A stretch of 37,785 nucleotides of DNA from Roseinatronobacter bogoriensis DSM 18756 (GCF_004366635.1 NZ_SORN01000017.1:1-37785), one strand, 5' to 3'. Positions 28,373 to 37,311 are shown, numbered from the stretch's first letter. A program made the numbers and translations. The notes: generated by a model not told the origin, from the letters alone.

Positions 28373-29121
28373 TGCCCACGGATGTGATCGCCTTCCCGCC
28401 TGTGGGTGCTGTCGGCAGCATGTGGACCATTGCGGCCCCTGTGCAGCGCAGCCAGTCCATGATCACGGGGCGGCGGTATCTGTCGCGCTGGGGCCGTGAG
28501 CGGCGCAAGGCGATGGTCAATGTCTCGGCATTGGCGCTGGATCGATCTGGCGCGGGCTTTTCCGAAATACTGATCCGCTATCTGGATGGCGGCGCGAATC
28601 TGGTGCGGTTGAGCAGCTACCCGATCAACTGGCATCTGGATCAAGCGCGGCTTGAGGGCGTGCGTTCATCGGAGTCTTTGGAATGGAGTGCGCAGGGCGT
28701 TCCGTTGGCATGGCAGGCAGACGGTCAGCCGCTGCTATGGTTCAACGGATCGGTGATTTCGGGCGTTGCGGCGGGCAATGAGATTGAGGTCAGCGGCCTT
28801 CCGCCGAACACACTGATCGCGCGGCCTGCTGACTTTGTGCGGGCGTTCGGGGCGCTTGGTGAGACTGAGGGGCCAATTGCGCAGATCGTGACCGAGGCGC
28901 GCAGCGACGCAAATGGCGCTGCTGTTCTGAGCCTGTTTGAGCCGTTGCCCGCTGGGGCTTATGCGCGCGTTAATATCGGCGCGTCTGAAAGCCGCGTGTT
29001 CGAGGCGCAGGACATACCGCAAAGCCCGCAGCCGCTGGGCGCGAACTGGTTTTATCAGTGGAATTTCCGCGAAGTCTTTGCCGATGAGGTTGGCGGGTTC
29101 AGTGAGGTGAACCCGTGGTAA
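28372..29121 (+). CDS. Tail tip protein (distal-tail-like), unknown family
   Basis: 249 aa. VIAFPPVGAVGSMWTIAAPV, then QRSQSMITGRRYLSRWGRER, suggest a beta-rich tip protein that joins the tube to the hub. Location directly after the tape measure is that of distal tail proteins. ATG 28372 overlaps the previous stop (GTG 28369 possible). Confidence 0.65.
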   Translation: MPTDVIAFPPVGAVGSMWTIAAPVQRSQSMITGRRYLSRWGRERRKAMVNVSALALDRSGAGFSEILIRYLDGGANLVRLSSYPINWHLDQARLEGVRSSESLEWSAQGVPLAWQADGQPLLWFNGSVISGVAAGNEIEVSGLPPNTLIARPADFVRAFGALGETEGPIAQIVTEARSDANGAAVLSLFEPLPAGAYARVNIGASESRVFEAQDIPQSPQPLGANWFYQWNFREVFADEVGGFSEVNPW

Positions 29122-29693
29122 GCCGCAATATCCACCCCGATACAAAAGCGGCCATTGCAGCGGGCAGTTTCTGCCCTGTGGTCATGGTCTATCTGGACTG
29201 GCCGGAGGGGCCGGTGCGCGCGCATAGCAATGTTGGCCCGATCCAGTGGCAGGGGCATGAGTGGCTGGGTCTGGGTAAGTTCGCGGGCCTGTCAGCGCCC
29301 GAAGAGGCTGCGGGCCTTGCGCAGAGCGCGGCCAGCCTGCAACTGATCGGCGCGCCTGATGAAGTGGACGCCTATCTGGACAGCCCGATACGGGGCCGCC
29401 CCGGCGAAATATGGTTTGGTGTTGTCACAGAGCGTGCGGGCAATGTGCTGATCGGTGAGCCGTTCCGGATTTTCGCGGGCTACATGGACGCCATGCGCGA
29501 CACGATTCAGGCGGCGGATGGCGGAATAACGCGCGTGATCACGATCGATGTTGCGAACGGCCCGTCACAGCGCCTTTCGGCCAGCCTGTTTCACACAGAT
29601 GAAGACCAGCGCCGCACCCATCCGAATGACACGGCAGGGCGGTTGGTGATCAATTCCGAGGCGCGTTTCGAGAGGCTGTCATGGCCGGAGTAA
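29115..29693 (+). CDS. Tail tip/baseplate hub protein
   Basis: 192 aa from a GTG start at 29115, supported by GAGGTG 6 nt upstream and overlapping the previous stop by 7 nt. PVVMVYLDWPEGPVRAHSNV, then GPIQWQGHEWLGLGKFAGLS and GEIWFGVVTERAGNVLIGEP, match a family of phage tip proteins that precede an NlpC-like gene. Probable hub component; overlaps the next gene by 13 nt. Confidence 0.7.
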   Translation: MVSRNIHPDTKAAIAAGSFCPVVMVYLDWPEGPVRAHSNVGPIQWQGHEWLGLGKFAGLSAPEEAAGLAQSAASLQLIGAPDEVDAYLDSPIRGRPGEIWFGVVTERAGNVLIGEPFRIFAGYMDAMRDTIQAADGGITRVITIDVANGPSQRLSASLFHTDEDQRRTHPNDTAGRLVINSEARFERLSWPE

Positions 29694-30067
29694 TGGCGAT
29701 CTGCATGGAGGTCATGGACAGGCCGTGGCACTGGGGCGTGGCTGACTGCTGCACAGCCGCCTGTGATGTGTTTGCGCGGTTGCATGGCGTGGACCCTATG
29801 GCGCGGCTGCGCGGGCGCTACAGCACGCGGCTGGGGGCATTGCGCCTGATCACACAAGGGGGCGGGTTCGAGCGCTTCATTGCGACAGAGTGCCGGATTG
29901 CGGGCCTGATTGCATCGTCCGGCGCGGTCGGGGATGTGGGCGTGGTGCGGGACGGCAGTGGCGCGCTGGCGCTTGGTGTATGTACCGAACGGGGCTGGGT
30001 GGCGAAATCTGAGCGTGGTCTGGTTGCCGCGCGAATGGAAAGGGCGTGGTCATGCCGCCAGCAGTAG
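29681..30067 (+). CDS. DUF6950-like tail protein
   Basis: 128 aa. WHWGVADCCTAACDVFARLH followed by GVDPMARLRGRYSTRLGALR is the N-terminal block of DUF6950-type proteins, which take the place of NlpC/P60 peptidases in many tails. The Cys pair C23-C24 is at the position of the peptidase nucleophile, but the His partner is not clear, so peptidase activity is uncertain. Confidence 0.75.
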   Translation: MAGVMAICMEVMDRPWHWGVADCCTAACDVFARLHGVDPMARLRGRYSTRLGALRLITQGGGFERFIATECRIAGLIASSGAVGDVGVVRDGSGALALGVCTERGWVAKSERGLVAARMERAWSCRQQ

Positions 30068-32241
30068 CCGTTGTTTCTGCCGCTGCGGCAGCCGTGGGGT
30101 CGGCTGTGGCGGCGGTTGCGTCCTTCACGATTGGCGGCATCGCGGTGGGCAGTATCGCGCTGCAAATCGGTGCCTCGCTGGCCCTGTCGGCGATTGCACA
30201 GCGGCTGAACAGGCCGTCGCGCCCAAAGCAGAAAGACATCAAGCGTGAATTGGCACAGATCCAGTCGCGCCCGCCCAAGCGCTTTGTCTATGGGCGCGAC
30301 AAGGTTCCGGGGTCGCCTGCGGTCCTGCGCGTCAAAGGGCGCAACTTGTACATGTGCCTGATCCTGAATAGCCGCCCAAGCGAGGGCGGTGATGTGACGA
30401 TCTATTTCGACGAGCGCTCTTCTGATATCGAGGCAGGTGATCTTTATGACTTCTCCGGCCCCGGCGCGCGGTTGAAGATAGACGGATATCGCAGGCATAA
30501 CAACAATCCGGGAATGCCACATGCGTGGCTGGGCCGGGGGGATCAGGTCGGGCCGCCTGATGAAATTCTTGCTGCCATGCCGGAAGAGTTCAATTCGACC
30601 GATGGATGGCGCGGTTTGACCGTGCTTTGGCTGCGCCTGAATGCCGGCGGTCAGGAGCGCAGGTTTGATCGCTGGCCGCGCACCCCGCCTGCGGTCGAGG
30701 TTGAGGCGGATTATTCGCTGATCTGGGACCCGCGCGATCCGGCGCAAGATCCTGACGATCCGGAAACATGGGTGTGGTCGAACAATCAGGCGCTGTGCCT
30801 GCTGGACGCGATTTTGAACAACCCGATCCGCAAGCGCCAGCGCTTTCTGGTGGATATGCCTGCATTCGTGGCCGGCGCGGATCTGGCGGATGAGCCGGTC
30901 GCGCGGTTTTATGCCGGCGGCACAGTGCCGCGCTATACCGCTAACGGGGTTCTGCTGTGGTCTGCGTCCGAGTTGATGGACCAGATTACGCCTTTGGCCG
31001 ATGCGGGCGCGGGTGATCTGGTGCAGATCGGCGGGCAGATCAGCTATGTGCCCCCGGTATCGCGGGCGCCCAGCTATACGATCACGGATTTTCTGGAAGA
31101 TGGGGGCTTTGACTTCACGCGGCTTGTTCCTGGCAGTGACCTGCCAACAGCAATCCGCGCCAGCTATATCGCGCCGGATCGTGGCTGGCAGGAAAGCGAG
31201 TTGCCCGCGTTGGCCGTGGGGGCAGGGAGTGCGCAGCTTGCGGATGAGGGCATTCTTGATCTGCCGCTCGCATTCGTGACCGAGGCCACACAGGCGATGC
31301 GGATTCAGAAGATCACGCGCAACCGTATCGCTGCGCAGCGCCAGTTGTCCCTGACATTGCCGCCTGATGCGATCGATCTGACGCCGGGGTCTGTCGCGGG
31401 CTGGGGCATTGCAGAGCTGCCGAAATGCAGCGGCAACTGGCGCGTGGTGTCGATCAGCCCCAGCGCATGGTTGCAGGGGAACGGGGTTGCGCTGCGCTGT
31501 CCGGTCGTGCTGGCCGAAGAGCCGCCGAATGTTGACGCATGGAACCCAGAGCTGGACGAATTCCAGCTAGCGACCGAAGATTTCACCCCGCCTGCACCTG
31601 TCCGGGTGCCGCCTGATGATCTGGCCGCGACAACAGGGCCGGGTGTGGCGTCTGGCACCACGCCCCGGATCCGGTTCAGCTTCGCGCCGGTCGGGGGCAA
31701 TGTGATCGGCTATGAGTGGCAGTGGCGCGCGGCTGGCGACGAATATGCCGAGGGTGGTTCGATCAGCGACAGCGTGCGCGATGCGGGGGGCAGGGTGTTC
31801 GGGTTTCTGGTGCCAGTGGTGCCGGGCACGGAATATCAGATTCAAGTGCGGACGATCTATCTGGGTGCTGTGTCGGATTTTACAGATGTGGTGATCACCG
31901 CGCAGGGGCCGGATTTTGCGCTTGATCCGCCCGGCGACGGGCAGGCGATTGGCGGCGCGGGCGAGATCGAGGTCAGTTTCCTGACGCCGAACAACACGGC
32001 GTTCGAGGCAATCGAGTTCTGGGGCAGCGACACGGATGATGTAGGCGCGGCGATGCTGCTGGAAACTGTTGCCAGTGCTGCAAACACAGTGCGCACGATT
32101 GTCGAGACGGACCTCGGTGATGCCGAGACGCGGTTCTATTTCGCCCGCTCGCGCGGCCCGTTCGGCAGTGTTTCGGCCTTCTCGCCCAGCGTGAGTGCGA
32201 CGACAGACCCGCCACCAGAACCAGAGCCAGAGCCAGAGTAA
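30052..32241 (+). CDS. Tail tip attachment (J-like) host-specificity protein
   Basis: 729 aa, ATG 30052 with AAAGGG upstream. A hydrophobic Ala/Gly N-terminus (about 1-50) is followed by the conserved PPKRFVYGRDKVPGSPAVLR block found in short J-like proteins, then a hub region. A fibronectin type III-like domain spans about 530-618 (PRIRFSFAPVGGNVIGYEWQ...PGTEYQIQVRTIYLGAVSDF). A further beta domain and a PEPEPEPE end follow; the last is encoded by a CCAGAG hexamer run at 32215-32238. It would anchor the fibre and mediate irreversible binding. Confidence 0.85.
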   Translation: MPPAVAVVSAAAAAVGSAVAAVASFTIGGIAVGSIALQIGASLALSAIAQRLNRPSRPKQKDIKRELAQIQSRPPKRFVYGRDKVPGSPAVLRVKGRNLYMCLILNSRPSEGGDVTIYFDERSSDIEAGDLYDFSGPGARLKIDGYRRHNNNPGMPHAWLGRGDQVGPPDEILAAMPEEFNSTDGWRGLTVLWLRLNAGGQERRFDRWPRTPPAVEVEADYSLIWDPRDPAQDPDDPETWVWSNNQALCLLDAILNNPIRKRQRFLVDMPAFVAGADLADEPVARFYAGGTVPRYTANGVLLWSASELMDQITPLADAGAGDLVQIGGQISYVPPVSRAPSYTITDFLEDGGFDFTRLVPGSDLPTAIRASYIAPDRGWQESELPALAVGAGSAQLADEGILDLPLAFVTEATQAMRIQKITRNRIAAQRQLSLTLPPDAIDLTPGSVAGWGIAELPKCSGNWRVVSISPSAWLQGNGVALRCPVVLAEEPPNVDAWNPELDEFQLATEDFTPPAPVRVPPDDLAATTGPGVASGTTPRIRFSFAPVGGNVIGYEWQWRAAGDEYAEGGSISDSVRDAGGRVFGFLVPVVPGTEYQIQVRTIYLGAVSDFTDVVITAQGPDFALDPPGDGQAIGGAGEIEVSFLTPNNTAFEAIEFWGSDTDDVGAAMLLETVASAANTVRTIVETDLGDAETRFYFARSRGPFGSVSAFSPSVSATTDPPPEPEPEPE

Positions 32242-32263
32242 AGTAGAATCAACAGCAAGACCC

Positions 32264-32288
32264 GCCCCGCCACAGCGCGGGGCTTTTT
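32264..32288 (+). terminator. Intrinsic terminator after the tail tip gene
   Basis: GCCCCGC (32264-32270), loop CACAGC, GCGGGGC (32277-32283), then TTTTT. It lies between the tip gene and the fibre gene and may lower or separate fibre expression; no clear promoter follows. Confidence 0.85.
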
Positions 32289-32302
32289 CGTGAGGACAGA
32301 GT

Positions 32303-34462
32303 ATGACGCAGCCGATTTTCAATTTGCCCGTTCCGGCCCCCGGACAGACGACAAAGGAGTTGCTGGATGCAGAGGTGAATCGTGTCACCGCGCTGCTGTA
32401 TGCCGCTATTGCAGCGGGCGGGGACCAAACCGCAATCGACGCGCTGGTTGCTGATATCGAAGCTATCCGTGCGGCTGCAATCGAAGCAACGGCAGCAGAT
32501 CGCATTCAGACCGGCTTAGATCGGCAGGCGGCTGAGAGCGCGGCAGGCAACGCTGCGACTGATGCCAATGCACAGATCGCGCCCAACGTGCAGGCTGCTC
32601 AATCAGCCGCCCAAACCGCCGAGGTCGCGCGGGATGGCGCTTTGCAGGCGGCGGGGTCGGAGGGCTATTTTGCGACAGTCGCAGAAGCAGAGGCCGCGCT
32701 GGCGGATGGCGATGTGTTCTGGACAGTGGACGCGCCAGCGGCGGAGATTGTTTATTATCAGATCGACAGCGGGGCAGCGGTCGAAATCGACGGTGCACGT
32801 CTTAAAGCCGCTGCTTTGTTTGATTGGCTATCGCGGACTGGACCATCCGATTTTGCGCTGCCGATGGCCGACAAGGACGGTTTTGTCCGCGCGGGCCTGA
32901 GAGCGGACGGGTCTTTTCAGGTCGAGCGCTTGCTGGTCGCCAGCGATGGCGGCGATGGCGGCGAAGAAATCTCCGTGGGTGGTGCGCGATTAGTAACGTC
33001 CGAGAGCGCCGAGTTCGTGTTCTTCTTTGCCGACCGGGATGGTTTTGTTGTCGCCGGGATGGATGAAACAGGCGGTGGCCTTGGCAGCGAAACAGGCGCA
33101 TCCGTCGATGTCCACAATGTCGCGTATATGTTCACGGAGCCATTTGATGACCCGTCACAAAGTCTGGTGCTGACATGGGTTTCTGACAGCCCGGGCGGCG
33201 ACTTGATGGAATACCGCAACAAGGGTGCGGGGTCTTGGATCGGAGTTAAATCGCAACGCACGCGCAAGATGGGGCCGCTTGATTGGTGGCTGCACAGCGT
33301 TGCGATTGAGGGTTTGGCCTTTGCAAATGTCTACGAGGCGCGGTTTCCGGGGGCTGACCTGCGGGATGATTTCTGGACCACGCCCCGCCGGAACCCGGTG
33401 ATCGCCGCAGGGTCGGATTTTCAGTCCACGCGCATCGTCGACGCACCTGAGTTGCGCCTACTCGCGGAGAGTATCCGGGCACAGGGCGCTGATATTTTCC
33501 TGCATCCCGGCGACCATATCAACGACGATGGCCGGAAAGCGCCGCTATTTCCCGACGACGAAATTTACTGGCAGCGATGGTTTGATTACATGCAAACCCT
33601 GTCGCAGATCATGCGCAAAAACGGCGGGGTCATACCCTTGGCTGGCCTTGTTGGCAACCACGAAGCGCGGAAGGCCGATCCCAGCAGTGACCCGGCGCAG
33701 GCCGAGAGCAACGGCTCCGAAATGGACGGGGCTGACGGAACCATCGGTCAGATTGAAGATGTTATGTCGTGGTCCTATTGGGACGCTACCCCGACAAAAT
33801 TTGTGGACAGCGCGGCTACAATCAGTATCGGCGAGGACGTGTTCATCGTCGGCCTCAATACGGATCACTCGGAAGATTTGGAGCCGCAGATTGCCTGGCT
33901 GATTGACCAGCTTGAAGCTGCTTATCCGAAATACCGGCACCTGATCGTGATGGGACATTATCCGGCGTTTTACCCTGCCGAGGGTGTACGCAATTTTACA
34001 GCCCCGGCGCGGCGGCTGCGCAACATCATGTATCCGCAGTTGGAGCAGTTTGCCGACAAGCTGCGTGTCTACCTGTGCGGCCACGCGCATGTGTTCGCAA
34101 TCACCCCTCCTCTGCGCGTGCTGTTCGATGACACGCTGACCCCAGAGCAGAATGACGAGCGATACACCGAAGATGCGGCGCTCGGAATTGTCCAAATCGG
34201 CACTGGGCCTTTGCAAGTGCGTCCGCGCTTCCCTGAACGCGGCGATGAAGCGAGTGATCTCGACGGATCGAATATGTTTCGCGTTGCGATGGGACGGGAC
34301 GAAAGCGACGACATTGCCATTCGCGGCCCAGAGCCAATTGAAAACCTAACCATAAATGACGCGCGTCACTACTGGCTTATGGATTTCAGCGACACCCAAT
34401 TCAGGGCACGCGGTTTCGGTATGCACGCCCTGCCTTTCTTCACGTACACAAAGGAGCTATAA
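32303..34462 (+). CDS. Tail fibre with calcineurin-like metallophosphoesterase domain
   Basis: 719 aa. Residues about 1-130 are a virion-attachment and Ala-rich coiled-coil region typical of fibres. Residues 130-365 are beta-rich. Residues about 365-610 carry a full metallophosphoesterase motif set: D372-x-Q374, GD404 (HPGDHIND), GNHE 451-454, MGHYP (H552) and CGHAH (H594, H596). The first motif has Gln where the usual form is DxH. The enzyme could cut phosphodiester or phosphate-ester links in a host surface polymer (inferred). The C-terminal 100 residues may help folding or binding. Confidence 0.85.
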   Translation: MTQPIFNLPVPAPGQTTKELLDAEVNRVTALLYAAIAAGGDQTAIDALVADIEAIRAAAIEATAADRIQTGLDRQAAESAAGNAATDANAQIAPNVQAAQSAAQTAEVARDGALQAAGSEGYFATVAEAEAALADGDVFWTVDAPAAEIVYYQIDSGAAVEIDGARLKAAALFDWLSRTGPSDFALPMADKDGFVRAGLRADGSFQVERLLVASDGGDGGEEISVGGARLVTSESAEFVFFFADRDGFVVAGMDETGGGLGSETGASVDVHNVAYMFTEPFDDPSQSLVLTWVSDSPGGDLMEYRNKGAGSWIGVKSQRTRKMGPLDWWLHSVAIEGLAFANVYEARFPGADLRDDFWTTPRRNPVIAAGSDFQSTRIVDAPELRLLAESIRAQGADIFLHPGDHINDDGRKAPLFPDDEIYWQRWFDYMQTLSQIMRKNGGVIPLAGLVGNHEARKADPSSDPAQAESNGSEMDGADGTIGQIEDVMSWSYWDATPTKFVDSAATISIGEDVFIVGLNTDHSEDLEPQIAWLIDQLEAAYPKYRHLIVMGHYPAFYPAEGVRNFTAPARRLRNIMYPQLEQFADKLRVYLCGHAHVFAITPPLRVLFDDTLTPEQNDERYTEDAALGIVQIGTGPLQVRPRFPERGDEASDLDGSNMFRVAMGRDESDDIAIRGPEPIENLTINDARHYWLMDFSDTQFRARGFGMHALPFFTYTKEL

Positions 34463-34464
34463 CG

Positions 34465-35223
34465 ATGCCTGTAGGATTTTTCCTCGACATGGAGTCCCCC
34501 ACAACTGGCGTTGGTTTTGTAAACCCGCGTCCGCTACCTGTCTTCCCGGCTGGCATCACAAAGCTGCACAGGCTGTTCAAGACACCGGGAAAAAGCAATG
34601 TAAACCGCATCCCGCGCCAGCCCGGTGATTTGCAGTTTACTGGCGTACAATTTGACGCTGATGGGATTTTGTCGGGAAATGCATCGCAAGATTGGTATGA
34701 TATGGATGGGTCTGAATATATCGGCGGCGCGTGGACTTATGCTCTGATTGTTGATCTTGCCAACGTAAATATACCCAACAACATCGCATTTTCAACCGAT
34801 TTTTCTGGTTCGGGCCGTCGAGGGTTTAGGATCACTGCCGCCGAACATCCTACTCGCGATTTGACCCTACAGTGCCGTGCGTATTCAGGCGCTGGGGAGG
34901 CAAATGCGCAACTCAGTTTTGACCGCCCATCAGAACGCTTCCTGTTGACAATAGCGCGTTTTGACGGGGCTGCGGCAAGCCTTGATGTGCCGCACTGGTC
35001 AGGTCTGACCCGCATTACCAACGAAGCGGCAGGAGACCCGGGGCAGTCGCCGCTCACAACCGCTGGACTCAGGTTCCCCCGAAAGGACGGGCCAGATAAT
35101 CCACCAAGCGGCGTTGGATATGCTGCCTATGCCGCGTGGGGTCGCGCTCTGACTGACGCCGAAACGGACGATGCCATCGCTGCGCTTTATTCTTGGGCGC
35201 GGGGCCTTGGGATAGACGTGTGA
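34465..35223 (+). CDS. LamG/concanavalin-like tail accessory protein
   Basis: 252 aa with AAAGGAG before ATG 34465. About residues 85-245 show a jelly-roll lectin pattern: GGAWTYALIVDLANVNIPNN, then ERFLLTIARFDGAAASLDVP, and the typical ending GYAAYAAWGRALTDAETDDA. It follows the fibre gene by 2 nt, so it is probably a second receptor-binding or sugar-binding part of the tail tip. Its 5' half is less G+C-rich than its neighbours, as is usual for exchanged adhesin genes. Confidence 0.75.
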   Translation: MPVGFFLDMESPTTGVGFVNPRPLPVFPAGITKLHRLFKTPGKSNVNRIPRQPGDLQFTGVQFDADGILSGNASQDWYDMDGSEYIGGAWTYALIVDLANVNIPNNIAFSTDFSGSGRRGFRITAAEHPTRDLTLQCRAYSGAGEANAQLSFDRPSERFLLTIARFDGAAASLDVPHWSGLTRITNEAAGDPGQSPLTTAGLRFPRKDGPDNPPSGVGYAAYAAWGRALTDAETDDAIAALYSWARGLGIDV

Positions 35224-35387
35224 TGTGGTGGGTAGTGCTTGTTATGGCAGCTATTGTCGCAGCAATCGCGGGGGCTTTGATCGCTGCGAATGCCTGCACC
35301 GCCGCGCTATCTGATCGCACTCGCGCAGTGCCGGATTTTCCGGCGCATGGCGGGCCATCCCCCAGAGAAAGCGACACATGGCACTGA
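35223..35387 (+). CDS. Very small membrane protein of the lysis region
   Basis: 54 aa. One transmembrane helix at about 2-28 (WWVVLVMAAIVAAIAGALIA) and a short polar tail containing PAHGGPSP. The start overlaps the previous stop by 1 nt. It could be a pinholin, antiholin or spanin part; a Cys at 34 after the helix does not form a proper lipobox. The nearby amidase supports a lysis role. Confidence 0.55.
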   Translation: MWWVVLVMAAIVAAIAGALIAANACTAALSDRTRAVPDFPAHGGPSPRESDTWH

Positions 35388-35704
35388 CAGACGGAGCAAA
35401 AATGCCAGGAATAGACAACCGGATCAGCACCGGGAACCTGCTGACGATACTGGCGGCGTTCGCGTCTGCGGGCATTGCGTGGGGTGCTGCTCAAAGCGAG
35501 ATAAAGGCGCTGAACAGCCGTATCGGCCAGATCGAGTCACAGCTTGAAACCAGCCGGAGCGAGCGACTGTCGGCGCTGGCATCGCAGGAATCCCGCCTGC
35601 GCTCGGTCGAGACAGTGGCCGCGCGCGACGGGGCGCGGCTGGACACGATCATTCAGGCGCTGAGCCGGATCGAGGCGCGGCTGGAGCGTGCAGAGGGGCG
35701 CTGA
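35378..35704 (+). CDS. Membrane-anchored coiled-coil protein, lysis region
   Basis: 108 aa from 35378 (a start at 35402 with GGAG is also possible). One N-terminal transmembrane helix (about 20-38, NLLTILAAFASAGIAWGAA) is followed by a coiled coil, about 40-105. This shape fits an inner-membrane spanin (Rz-like) or a holin of one TM. It overlaps the previous gene by 10 nt and ends before a terminator. Confidence 0.65.
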   Translation: MALTDGAKMPGIDNRISTGNLLTILAAFASAGIAWGAAQSEIKALNSRIGQIESQLETSRSERLSALASQESRLRSVETVAARDGARLDTIIQALSRIEARLERAEGR

Positions 35705-35731
35705 GGCTAATCAAAACCCGATCAATTCATG

Positions 35732-35754
35732 CCGCCTCGAGGGGCGGTTTTTTT
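35732..35754 (+). terminator. Intrinsic terminator before the endolysin gene
   Basis: CCGCC (35732-35736), loop TCGAGG, GGCGG (35743-35747), then T7 (35748-35754). The stem is short, so read-through to the lysin gene is likely. Confidence 0.65.
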
Positions 35755-35767
35755 ATGGAGTGACCAG

Positions 35768-36625
35768 ATGACACAGATCCCGGCCGACTGGCTGCCGCGC
35801 GTGCCCATGCGCGGCCTGACCGGACACTGGACAGCGGGCGGGCACCGCGCGAACACCACAGACCTGCGCGCCTATCACCTGCTGGTCGAGGGCGATGGCA
35901 CGCCCCGGCGCGGGGTTGATATCCGCCTCAATAGCGGGCGGCTGCAACCGGGCTATGCCGCGCATACGCTCAATGCCAATACCGACCGCATCGGCGCATC
36001 GATGTGCGGGATGATGGGCGCGCGCGAAAGTCCCTTTGATGCGGGGCCCGCACCCCTGACGCGGGTGCAGTGGGATGCGTTTGTGCGCATGAGCGCGCAG
36101 GTGGTTGATTTCTACACCATCCCGATCGGGCGCAAGACGACGCTGTTTCATGCCGAAGTGCAGGCCAATCTGGGGATTACCCAGCGCAACAAATGGGACG
36201 TGATGCGGTTGCCGTTTGATCCGGGCGTGGTGGGGGCCGCGAAGATCGGCGACCGCTGGCGCGATGAAATGCAGGCGGTGCTGGGTGGGTCGCTGCCGCA
36301 AGTGGTCGATCCGATCCCGGCTGGGGGTGTGGCCGAGGTGACAGCGCAGGCGCTCAATTTCCGGCGCGGCCCTGGCACAGAGTATGACGCGACCGGCTCT
36401 CTGCCGCGCGGTGTGCGTGTGACGGTGCTGGATGTGACGGAATCGGGGGACTGGGCGTGGGTCCATACTCCCGCCGGTCACGAGGGCTGGGTCGCGGCGC
36501 GGCATCTGCGCATGATTGACGGCCCCGCGCCTGTGCAGCCCACCGCCCCCGACCCGCGCCGCCTGTGGATAGAGCAGGCCCGCGCGAAACTTGATGAACT
36601 TGAGGCTCAGTTAAATGGAGAATGA
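35768..36625 (+). CDS. Endolysin: N-acetylmuramoyl-L-alanine amidase with SH3b domain
   Basis: 285 aa, ATG 35768 with GGAGTGA upstream. Amidase_2 fold at about 12-170: first zinc ligand H20 in LTGHWTAGGH, Y36 in RAYHLL, second zinc ligand H128 in LFHAE, catalytic K142 and third ligand D144 in NKWD. An SH3b wall-binding domain follows at about 187-250 (VTAQALNFRRGPGTEYDATG...GWVAARHLRM). No signal peptide, so release depends on a holin. It would cleave the stem-peptide amide of peptidoglycan. Confidence 0.9.
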   Translation: MTQIPADWLPRVPMRGLTGHWTAGGHRANTTDLRAYHLLVEGDGTPRRGVDIRLNSGRLQPGYAAHTLNANTDRIGASMCGMMGARESPFDAGPAPLTRVQWDAFVRMSAQVVDFYTIPIGRKTTLFHAEVQANLGITQRNKWDVMRLPFDPGVVGAAKIGDRWRDEMQAVLGGSLPQVVDPIPAGGVAEVTAQALNFRRGPGTEYDATGSLPRGVRVTVLDVTESGDWAWVHTPAGHEGWVAARHLRMIDGPAPVQPTAPDPRRLWIEQARAKLDELEAQLNGE

Positions 36626-36626
36626 C

Positions 36627-36962
36627 ATGCTGCAAACCATCCTGACCGCCCTTGCCCCGCACCTGCTGGAGGTGTTCGGGCTGATTTTCACTGTCCTGAT
36701 CGGTCTGGCCGTCAAGCGGCTGCGCGACTGGACCGGCATCGAGATCGAGGAAAAGCACCAGCGCGCCCTGCACAGCGCCCTCATGACCGGCGCGCGCGCG
36801 GCCCTGATGCGTGACGCACGCCTGACCCGCGAGCAGATCGTCCGAGAGGCGATAGAGTATGCGAAAGAAAGCGTGCCGGATGCGATGGCGGCACTCAAGC
36901 CGAGGGCGGATGTTCTGATCGATCTGGCGACCGCGCGCGCGAAGGATGCGCTGGGGTGGTGA
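36627..36962 (+). CDS. Holin-like protein
   Basis: 111 aa. ATG 36627 is preferred over 36615 because GGAG lies 6 nt upstream. One N-terminal transmembrane helix (about 12-32, LLEVFGLIFTVLIGLAVKRL) is followed by a charged helical domain (KHQRALHSALMTGARAALMR...). This is the shape of LL-H-type phage holins. It stands next to the amidase and is the last gene of the late operon. Confidence 0.72.
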   Translation: MLQTILTALAPHLLEVFGLIFTVLIGLAVKRLRDWTGIEIEEKHQRALHSALMTGARAALMRDARLTREQIVREAIEYAKESVPDAMAALKPRADVLIDLATARAKDALGW

Positions 36963-37015
36963 CTACTGCGCCGCGATCTGGCGACCGGCGTGCGAGGTTA
37001 AGTATTTCCCGAACT

Positions 37016-37044
37016 GGGGTGGCAGCAAAGGCCACCCCTTTTTT
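37016..37044 (+). terminator. Terminator of the late operon
   Basis: GGGGTGGC (37016-37023), loop AGCAAAG, GCCACCCC (37031-37038), then TTTTTT. A strong 8-bp stem and a T-run, 54 bp after the last late gene. Confidence 0.92.
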
Positions 37045-37110
37045 GGTTTCTGAAGGCCTCTTCGACCGCTAGCGCATGGCCCAGAGGCGAGTGAACGACG
37101 CTAGGTCAGA

Positions 37111-37197
37111 TCATCGACCACGCCAATGCGCGCGGACGTGTTCGACCCGGCCGTGACGAACGCGGTCATAGGCGTTCACAAAGACAGCAGTCCTCAT
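37111..37197 (-). CDS. Putative 28-aa micropeptide
   Basis: Minus-strand frame MRTAVFVNAYDRVRHGRVEH... with a near-ideal AAGGAG 9 nt before ATG 37197. The product is basic (7 Arg, 3 His). It is alone on this strand between the late terminator and attR, so it might be expressed in the lysogen. It could equally be chance; the strong SD is the main support. Confidence 0.4.
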   Translation of the reverse strand: MRTAVFVNAYDRVRHGRVEHVRAHWRGR

Positions 37198-37311
37198 GTC
37201 CCATCTCCTTGTGAGTGGGTTTCACTTGAAATGAGGCGCAACACATGTCAGAGGTAACTTGCAACGGTTGATTTCTGACAGGGTTATGCCCCGATGATAT
37301 CGACGATGAAG

